Below the pieces are notes generated by a model. The model had not been told where the DNA came from, ran no database searches, and was given only the letters and a program-made list of their open reading frames with translations. Positions 45,901-55,973 of a stretch of DNA of 64,000 nt are shown here, piece by piece (position 1 is the first letter of the stretch; the number at the start of each line of letters is the position of its first letter). The stretch covers positions 18,775 to 82,774 of the forward strand of contig JASANG010002347.1 of the NCBI GenBank assembly GCA_030248215.1, read 5' to 3'. Source of the DNA: Enoplolaimus lenunculus. Its lineage: Eukaryota > Nematoda > Enoplea > Enoplida > Thoracostomopsidae. A program made the translations under genes and the position numbers.

Positions 45901-48900
45901 TCAGCGCATTTTCCCTGTCCATACATTTGCGCAAGTTTTGTGTTATGTAACTGCAGCAGTTCGTAAGTTTGAAAACCTATCACTAAACTGGTGATTGCTA
46001 CTATACGCATTTGATAGCCAATGTTACTTTTAGGACCGTAACCATAGATTAGGCGTATTCCTAAACTTAAGCCAAAGCCTAAGCGTTGCAAAAGCGTATT
46101 CCTAAGGCCTAAACCTAAGCAAAAAATGTAATCTGGAATGTAAGCCTACTCTGTTTACCGACCCACCGGAAACCGGGACGGCCTTAAAAGTAACATGAGC
46201 TCATTTGAGAATAGACGCCTGTATTTATATTTTACTGTTCACAAAATATTTGATTTATCTACACCTCATCAAGTCAAAACGAGGCCAAATAGTGGGCGTA
46301 GATAAATGAGTAGGCCACTCAAATTATATTTATTCAATTTTATCCATTCTGTATACCCCAAAAATGACCATGCAGTGTGGCGAATCCAGAAATTTCTAAC
46401 GGGGATCAGCAGCGATATACAATAAAAAAACTCATGACCGAAACGAGCGAGAAGCCAAACGCAATTTTAGCACTAAATCTTAATGTACAATTTTTCGCTT
46501 TGATCTGTGCCGACGGATCGCGGCGTATATGAGTGATCCCTGGCTGAAACGCTGCGATGTGGCCACAAATTGTCTACACAGTTTGGATCATTGTGAGAGA
46601 AACTCGATGATATTTTTTGGATTGGTTTTCTCAAACAAAACGTGTAAAAAATACACATTTTCAAGTTCATCTCTCGACAACGGTGTCATTGCAAATTTTA
46701 AGGATAAATAAATGAATTTTTCACAAAGAAGAGCAGCAGAGGGCGGCCTCAAATGTTATTACCTTCGCTAGTGGCAAAATATATTCGTACAAATAAGTCT
46801 ATACAGTGCATATATTTATATATTACATATTATATATTATATACTATATATTATATATAATATAATATATCATATAATATTCTCCTCGTTATTATGAAGT
46901 ATCTTTCTTATTAATGAAAAATAGGGCATATCAATTCATATGTAACTGTTAACAAAACTATGCTCAGGGGTGCAGCAGAAATATATGCTTGTAAATTTAG
47001 GAAGCTAATTCAATACTAAACATTATGATGTGGTTCACGAGCAAATGTTAACTCAAGGCATGGCGACTTAATAATCTTCGCGAACGCACTGTCAACTCCA
47101 GTGAGTTAATTTTAACTCAACTCAGTATAAGTTGAATCACTCAGTCTTAGTTAGGACTATCAGAACTCAGAAATTTGAGGTTATTCAGCTCATTCTGAGT
47201 GAATCAATCAATTTATCGGGAATCATTTCAGCTCACAGTGAACAAATATTCACTGATATTGATTGGGTTTCTGATACTCTGCTTAAGTACTGTATTGACC
47301 CGAATAAGAGGGGGGAACTGATATTTATTTGGCCTCTCCAGCGGGTACTCCCCCCTTGTTATTCGGTTACGAATTGTTATTTATTTTTAACCCACGCTCC
47401 GTCGCCCTTCGTTACTGATATATATCCGGTACTGCAATTATCCGTTGAATTAAACGTTTATTTGTTTTGCGTCAATAGCTTGAGCGATAATGCAACGTCA
47501 TACTTAGGAATGTACTTTCAAAACTTAAGTACGCGTTAAAGTTTCGAACTCAAATTATTTGGTCCTGGAGTCATTTATGCACTACAATTAGGAATAACTG
47601 ACATTTATGAACTCTAATTAGGGTTTAAGGACTCTATCCGCTTACGGACTCTTATTAGGGATACGGACTCCTATTGATTCGGACCCAAAATGGCATCCCC
47701 CTCTTATTACCCCCCTCTTATTCGGGTCAATACAGTACTTAAGTACGTGCTAACTAATTACTTAGCGACTTTGTTGCCATTGACTAAATCTGATAAATTA
47801 GAAATTAACCGTTCATTGCCTCCTTAATATAAATCCAAACAGTTACTTTTTGTTATGACAGTGGCTCACATTTGGCGTCTACCTGTTTTGTTCGAACAGT
47901 TGAGTATTTACTTAAATCAGCGACTTAACTAATTACTTAAGCATAGCCTAAGTAAATACTTAAGTAAGATTTCAGAAACCCAGTCATTATTTCAGCAATA
48001 CCTAACTCACTAGCTAAGTTGATTTTTCAACCCACTAGAACTAATACTAGTGAGTGGGTATTGCCTGAATATTAATGTTAGACTATGTGATTGGGGCTGC
48101 CGAGAGCAACGTATATTAACAGGAAAGCAGTGTGACTCTATTAACCAATATTTAAGAGCCTACAAGCTTACAAAAAATACTTTGGAAAGAAAAGTAGAAT
48201 ACAGCTGGAAGACCTTTTCACATAACTGTCAGGATTCATGATCGCGTAGCTTAATCAAAAATACGCTATTATCATATTACCTCAAACTTTCATTGTTATC
48301 GTTATTAGTGCCCGTATTCTCAAGTATGGGTAACACCTACGCTCAAAATAATATTTCTGATATTTAAGAAAAAAATTTCTTACATTTAAGAAATATAATT
48401 AGCAAGGTGCACTTGAAAAATGTTTCTGTTATAACAGGAAAGGTTTCAAAAAAGTTTTGAAATAAAGTCTGAAATAAACGTTTTCCAGTTATTATTAAAA
48501 AAATTGTCTTAAATATCAGAAAAACTTTTCAGATTTGCCACAGAAAATACGTTTCTGAATAAATTAAGAAATACTTTTTTGTGTGTATTACCAATCTGTG
48601 ACAGGTCTTGTAACTGCACTGTTAATTCCGATGAGTTGCTGAATCAACTCAGAGTGAGAATTGGTTATTTCTGGCTACTTCTGAGTTAATAACAACCAGT
48701 GATCATTAATTCACTCAGATCTGATTTAATTTTTCGTGAGATGATCTAAACAGAATAAGTTCAATCAATTTAGAAGTCTGAGTTCTGAAAGACCTACTTC
48801 ACAGCTCAGGCGTCTCAGTGAATTCAACACATTGTGAATTAAAATCAACTCACTGAAATTTACAGTGATGCAGTAACGCTCATCGATTCATTACATTTAA

Positions 48901-50098
48901 AAATTGCTAAAATACTCAAAAAACGAAATTTCCTAAACAGACATTAAAGTTTTAATATAGCGATCAAAGTTGAGCAAAACAAGTTTTTGAAAAAGTGCAT
49001 AAGCTTATGCTATGACGCAGACAGAAGTATTTTTAGAAGGTGGTTTGTTTATAATCTGAAATATTTTGCTAAGCTCGAACTGACGAACACGATTGAAAAC
49101 TTACAAAAAAATCATACAAAAATTTCTAAATTTACTCAAGAGTCGACCAAAGAATAACTAGAATTTTTGTTATCGAATATTTTAAGTAAAATATTAATAT
49201 TAAAATTGTCGTATTTTTTAGTGAACGCAATTTTTTTGCTAAAGATTAACCTACATTTTTTTCAACTACAACTCGCTGTTTGCACCACTAGCAGTCTAGC
49301 GTAAGTTCAAAATGTTGTTAAGTCTTCAAAAACTATAAAAAAATTCAAACTATTAAATATACTTAAAATTTTCAAATTTCATATAACAACCTACGTAGAA
49401 AAGTGCTTGCTAATATGGTACCCTTTGGAAAATAAAATATTGAAATGATGTGTAAAACACAACGAATACGACAAAAAAATTTAAGTACCAGCATAAAGAG
49501 TAATATAATTTTCAACCAGCAATCGACCATCGAGATAAGAATATATTTGGTCAATCCATTGCATCGCTAACTAATTGCCTAACAGCATATTTTAGACTTC
49601 GTTTTCAAATACCTGAAAGCTTGTATAAGGTCCGCAAAATATGTACGGATTTATAACTGAAACGTGCCATATTTGTCCATCCAATCAAATTTTATGCCAG
49701 CCCGTATTGTCAAATTTGTATAGCACCTATTACCAGTTGGTGATAGCTCTTGTAACTTTAGTCAAGAATAGTGAGGTTTAACATACAGCACATTTGGTGC
49801 ATTCGATTGACTCTATTTCGTTGCCTATTTTGAGATCTGTAATTGCAGCGGTTCATTAGTTTGAAAACCGATTACTAACTGGTGATAGGTGTTATATGCA
49901 TTTGAGAATATGGGCCCTAATTGCAACCGGAGTATAGTTTAAGTGACACGATTTAGTCGTCATGCATTAAAACAATGCTAATGGTACTGTATTTGACTTC
50001 AAAATGCGATACATTTTGCTAGCATATATATTTTCAGAAACTGAATGATTGTAAAAGGCTGAAAAAATTTAATTTATATAAAACTATGATAACAGCAA

Positions 50099-50157
<59 letters not shown>

Positions 50158-51512
50158 GCTTTAAATTTGGATAAAATTCGTTCCAACCAATTCAATATAC
50201 AAAAAATTGTGTTAAGTGCAATATTTTACGACAGAATTCGAATATTCGAAATTAAAGATAACCCACATTCAGAGTCCGTCATTTTATTAACAGATATTGG
50301 CTGATTTCCGCTGAAAACAAATTGCACCCATTTCTAGCGCAGCCTATTTGGCTACCAAGTTCCCACAACCATTATAAGCCCGTAGCCAGCTCACCATGCT
50401 GGGGGGCCTAAAAATTTTCAGGAGGGGCATACAATGGTTTTTAATGACTTACAAGGAAGGTTGAAAATTTTCTAGGGGGCCAAAATTTTTCCAGGAGGGC
50501 TAAACCCCGCCCCCCCCTACCCCTCTTGGCTACGGGCCCGAACCAAGAATTGTTCCATTCCGTACTTGCGAGCCTGGCAAGCAGAAGCCAAACCAACAAA
50601 CTTAATAATAAATAAATCTTTACTCCAAATTAAAATGTTGGTCTTTTAAAGTAAAAAAATCTATACGACACCTTGCTGGGAAGGGCTGATTTTTTTTCGG
50701 AAAGAGCAATACAAGAGTTTTCGTTGACTTACATGTAAGGTTGAGAAAAATTTTAGAGCGACCAAAATTTTTTCTCTCAGCGACAGGAGCGCGCTTTTTT
50801 GACAGCAAAATCACCTGAACAGCGTCTGAATTAAAAACTTCTTAAGCAAAAATTCAAAAAATTTCAAATTACTCAAAAAACAAGATTGGAACTTTTCTAA
50901 GGGCACAAACTTTTTTTCTAGCGAAACTGAACCCATTCACGCTTTCATTCAGTCTACTGAACTGAATTAGAATTAAAAGAAACTTTCTTAAAATTTCACA
51001 ATCAAACTACGGCATACCGTTTTAAGAGTTGACTATTTTTGTAACTCAGTATTTGTTTCAAAATTATAGCAAAATTAGTAGTAATGTTAATAACGTAAAG
51101 TTTGCATCAAAACAAAAATCAAATAAAGTTTTCGTAAAATACTTGAAAATGACTTTCTCAAATTTTATGCTTCCCCCGTTTCGAATATTTAAAAACGTTT
51201 GTGGTCTGTGATTATTAAATCTTTTTGCAAACAGTAGCCTATCATTATAAAGTTGATTGACTCAAAATAACTCTACGGTAGAGGAGTGACCATGAAACTT
51301 TATTTGAGTAGTTTTCAGACGTTGTTGTCAGTGACGAATCTAAACATTACTGACGCAGGGGCTGTTGCGCGAAATAATAGTGAAAAAAGCTAATAAACGA
51401 AGAGCCGAGCGAGAAGCCAAACGCAATTTTGCTACTAAATGTTTAACCATTTTGGCGTAGATCCCTGTGGAGTGCGGCATAGCTTGGGTGGCCCTCTTTG
51501 ATCCCGCAGTGG

Positions 51513-51569
<57 letters not shown>

Positions 51570-54500
51570 GTGGTTGTTGTTGTTTTTGTTGTTTTTGTTG
51601 TTGTTGTTGCCTCTATTCTTTTAGCCGAGCAACAATAGCTCAAACGCAAATCATTTCGTCGACAACGTTACATGAACGTTTCAGAAAAAAATGAATTGAA
51701 CTATCGTATAAAATTTGTGTTGTCTTTTGCTACGACTTAAAATATCATTTCGACTTTACTTATGACACAAAAATAATCGCTCGTAATGTTGAAAACTGCC
51801 TTAAAATTTGAAAGTTGGAACAATTGACTGTTATATTAAGTAATGATAATCATTTCGTTTGACGGAACGTTCGAATTGGAGGCGACGGTTCCAGAAATCT
51901 GTGATCAGCTCGCAATTCGATATGCATAGTAAAACAAATATCGCTAGCGAAACGTACTTGTGAAAAGAAACACAATTTTTGGTTACCGCCCTGCTACATT
52001 AACCCATTGCGTTTGATTTTTCAACTTTCCCTGTTTTACAAGCTTTACCTACTTTTCCAGTATTTCATGCCAAACCAAACGAAAACTTATGCGCATGAAG
52101 TTTCTACTTTTAACCAATCCATTATACTTGGCCTATATTCTCAAATGGATATAGCAACTATCATCAGTTAATAATAGGATTTCAAATTCCCTAACTATTG
52201 CAGTTGATGCACTTAAAAATGGTACTGTAGTGACCCGAATAAGACGAGGGAAGACTGATATTTATTTGGCCTCTCCAGAGGGTGCCCCGCTTGTTATTCG
52301 GTTACGGGCTGTTATTTATTTTTAACCAACGCTCCGCCGCCCTTCATTACAGATATATATCCGATACTGCAATTATCCGTTTAATTAAACGTTTATTTGT
52401 CTTGTGTCAATAGCTTGAGCGATAATACAACGTTATACTTAGGAATGTACTTACAAAATTCAAGTACGCTTTAAAGTTTCGAACTCAAATTAGGTTCTGG
52501 AGTCGTTTATGCGGTTTAATTAGGGTTAATTGACATTTATGGACTCTAATTAGGGTTTAAGGACTCTATCCGCGTACGGACTCTCATTATGAATACGGAC
52601 TCCAATTGAATCGGACTCAAAATGGAGACCCCTCTTATTACCCCTCCCCCTCTTATTCGGGTCAATACAGTACAGGAGTAGAGCAAATTATATGCGAAAA
52701 ATGTGCTGAATTTTGAGCCTCAGCATTTACTGGTTCGAAAGTTGCAAGACCTATCACCAACTGGTGGTAGGTGACATCTGAGAATACCGGCTTTATAATG
52801 AACCAAACTGGTTTAGCTCATTTCTAATTTTTGTCAATATTCCGGTTTTTACGTTTCAGACAAAGCGATAATTGTCCATAAGTATTAAAACAGCATCCTT
52901 AGATTTATGATCCCTCTATATTATGCAAGTAAGTTTTGCTTTTTCGGGATGTTACATAATCCTTGCGTTCTTAAGCGAGGCTACCCAATCATATCAATCC
53001 TGTAAATTGGAGTATAGATCATGAAAGCTTAACCTTTATGATGCTTATTTACAGTAAAATATATTTTTTGTAAACCCCAGTGTTTTTTGCCTAAATTGTA
53101 AGCTATCTGCAGTAACATTCACGATAGCACGGGCCCGTAGCCAAGGGGGGGAAGCGGGGCTCAGGCCCCCCTGAAAAATTTTGCTCCCTAGAAAACTTTC
53201 AACCTTGCTTGCAAGTCATTGGAAACCCTTGTATGCCCCTCTTGAAAAATCTTCAGCCCCCACCCCCTCAGCAAGGTGAGCTGGCTACGGGCCTACGTCA
53301 GCAATTACATGTTAGCACGCAGCCCAGTCTAACAAACAAGCTAAACGTTCTAAACAAACGCAAGCCGTGGTAGAAAATATGAACGCAATGTAAAAATAAA
53401 ACTAAATAACTTGAAAACTAAGCTAATTTAACACAGATTCTTCGCTGCAGATTCGGACTCGTAGCCAAGGAGGATGAACAAGCAGCCCTCAACATAAAAA
53501 AATTTTTGGCCTCTAGAAACATTTCAACCTTGCTTGTAAGTCAAATGCATTGTATGACCCTACTGAAATAGTTTTAGCCTTCGCCTAGCAAGGTGAGCTA
53601 GCTACAGACCTCTGTGGTTGCTTTCGACTTCAAATACGTAACAGTAAGAAATGAACAATATACAAAAATGCACTTATATTTAGTAGTGATTTTTGTAAAG
53701 AATACTGTGTTTTGCTTACGGTAACTTTAGACACAAAGATATATTCAAAAATCTAATTTGCGTATTAATTATATGAATCAAACGGTGGTGATATCCCTGT
53801 TGGTCCTCGAGTTGGTCGCAAACAAACAAATTATTATTGGACACTTTGTTCTCACGATAAACCCTTTTTAAGACCACCATCAAAATTCAGAACGAAGAGG
53901 GTTTTATACAAATGAAATTTCAAAATCCCTACGACAAGAACCCCGGCACGGTTTCGAATCGTTGGCGGTGCGCCAAATCAGTAATTTGAAAATAACTCAA
54001 ACCAAACATCTGACTGCAAAAAATTCAACACCAATTGACTCTGCTCGTCAAGCTGCATCGAATGGTATACAATGTGTCTAACGTTTTGACAAAAAAAACA
54101 TTTTTGGATTCCCAACAATATTTCGATCAAAAACCTATTCGAAGTCGATACGCTGAATGAAAATCGTATTTTGCCTTTTTTTGAAAATTATAATTTTTTA
54201 AATTTTACAGCTGTTCGAACCTATATTTTGGAATGACAATCAACCCATTCGAATCCACGTGCCAGCACCCCTGCTCTTAGACCAGAAAAGATACACAATG
54301 AATGTTATTTCGCTGGCTATATTTTGAATTATTTGAACAGAATTAGATGTACCTATTCCGTTCAGTACAATGTATATCAATGTTGAAACATCAGATTGTA
54401 AGCAAACGAAAGCGTGGCGTTTTAGTAAGATTTCTAGCGAATTATGAACAGCAAATGACAAGCAGTATTTAAAAACTGCGCATATAACACCGCTTTGTAC

Positions 54501-55878
54501 TTACGGAAATATAAACAAATTAATCTTTTTAGCTGGTATCCAGTTACGTATTGGCTCACAATGCCACAAAAACCTGTAAAAATCAGTGATGCAAACGTAC
54601 AATTGCGCTACGGTAAGGGCCTGTATTCTCAAATGTGTGTTGCACCTATCATCAGTTGGCGATAGGTCCTGTATGGAAGCTTGATGCATTTAAGATGTTG
54701 GTGTTGCAAATATTGGCCGATGTAAAAAACAGGATCGAAACAGTATTATAAGTGTATTCTTAAGCCTAAGCCTAAACCTAAGCGTCAGAATGAGCTTATT
54801 TCTAAGCCTAAGCCTATGCCTAAGCCAAGCAAAAAATTAATCCAAATCTTAAGCTTGCTCTATTGCAGTCTCACAGAACAACGTTCCGCCCCTGATCTTT
54901 ATATGGGCCCAAATATTGCAGCCACTTTGACTAGGAGAAACATGAATTGAACGTAAGTAATAAAGATCACACTGAAAACTAAAACTAAATATTCTTTGGA
55001 ACTTGGCTTCACTTGCGACGAGCGACAAAGATATACAATACGTGGCTGATAGCTTATTAGCTTAACGAACGTGCTAAATTCGACTACTTACGTAAGTATT
55101 GCAGAATCCTGCGATAAAACAGTTCCAGGTGCACCCCCCCATTCTAGGCACGTTCCCTCGTTATGCGTTTACAGCACGGACAACGACTAAAACTTTAAAA
55201 AATGTCGACAAATTTCACCAGTTAAACTTCTGGTGACACTGGTAAACATTGTTGTAACTCTGTCAACAGTGTCGGACCGAACCCATAGCCGGACAGCTCC
55301 AAGACGTTCCGCCTAACTGGAAGAATTTAGCCTCCCCTTGAAAATTTTCAACCTTGTTTGTAAGTCATCAAAACCGTTGTAATGCCACTTCGAAAAATTT
55401 TCTATTCCCTCTAGCAAGATGATCTATTTGGCTACGAGTTTGTGTGTATTTCTAAAAATTGACTCAAAGGTCAATTTTATTTAAAAGCACACCACTTCAA
55501 ACTTCTATAAATATTCAAAAATGCTTTAATTCTCAACGCGCGCATTCTAATCAGCAACAGAGCTTCGCTGACTGCTCAAGCAACAAATTCAGCCGAAAAC
55601 TGTGCCAAGTTTGCCGCAAATGAAGTGGTACAACAGCGACAAAATGAAATTTGGAATTGTGAAAATTTATGTTCATAATCACCAACAGCAGTATGCATCA
55701 TCATCAACAACAACATCATCAAAATCAACAACAACAACAAACAACAACAACAACAACGAACAACAACAACGAACAACAACAACAACAACAACAACGCACA
55801 ACAACAACAGCAACGCACAACAACAGCGAACAACAACAACACAAACAACAACGAACAACAACAACGAACAACAACAGC

Positions 55879-55924
<46 letters not shown>

Positions 55925-55939
55925 GCAACAACAACAACC

Positions 55940-55973
<34 letters not shown>

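Noticed and set aside
51443-51694. Poly-Asn and poly-Val ORFs
   Set aside because: TTG microsatellite artefact.
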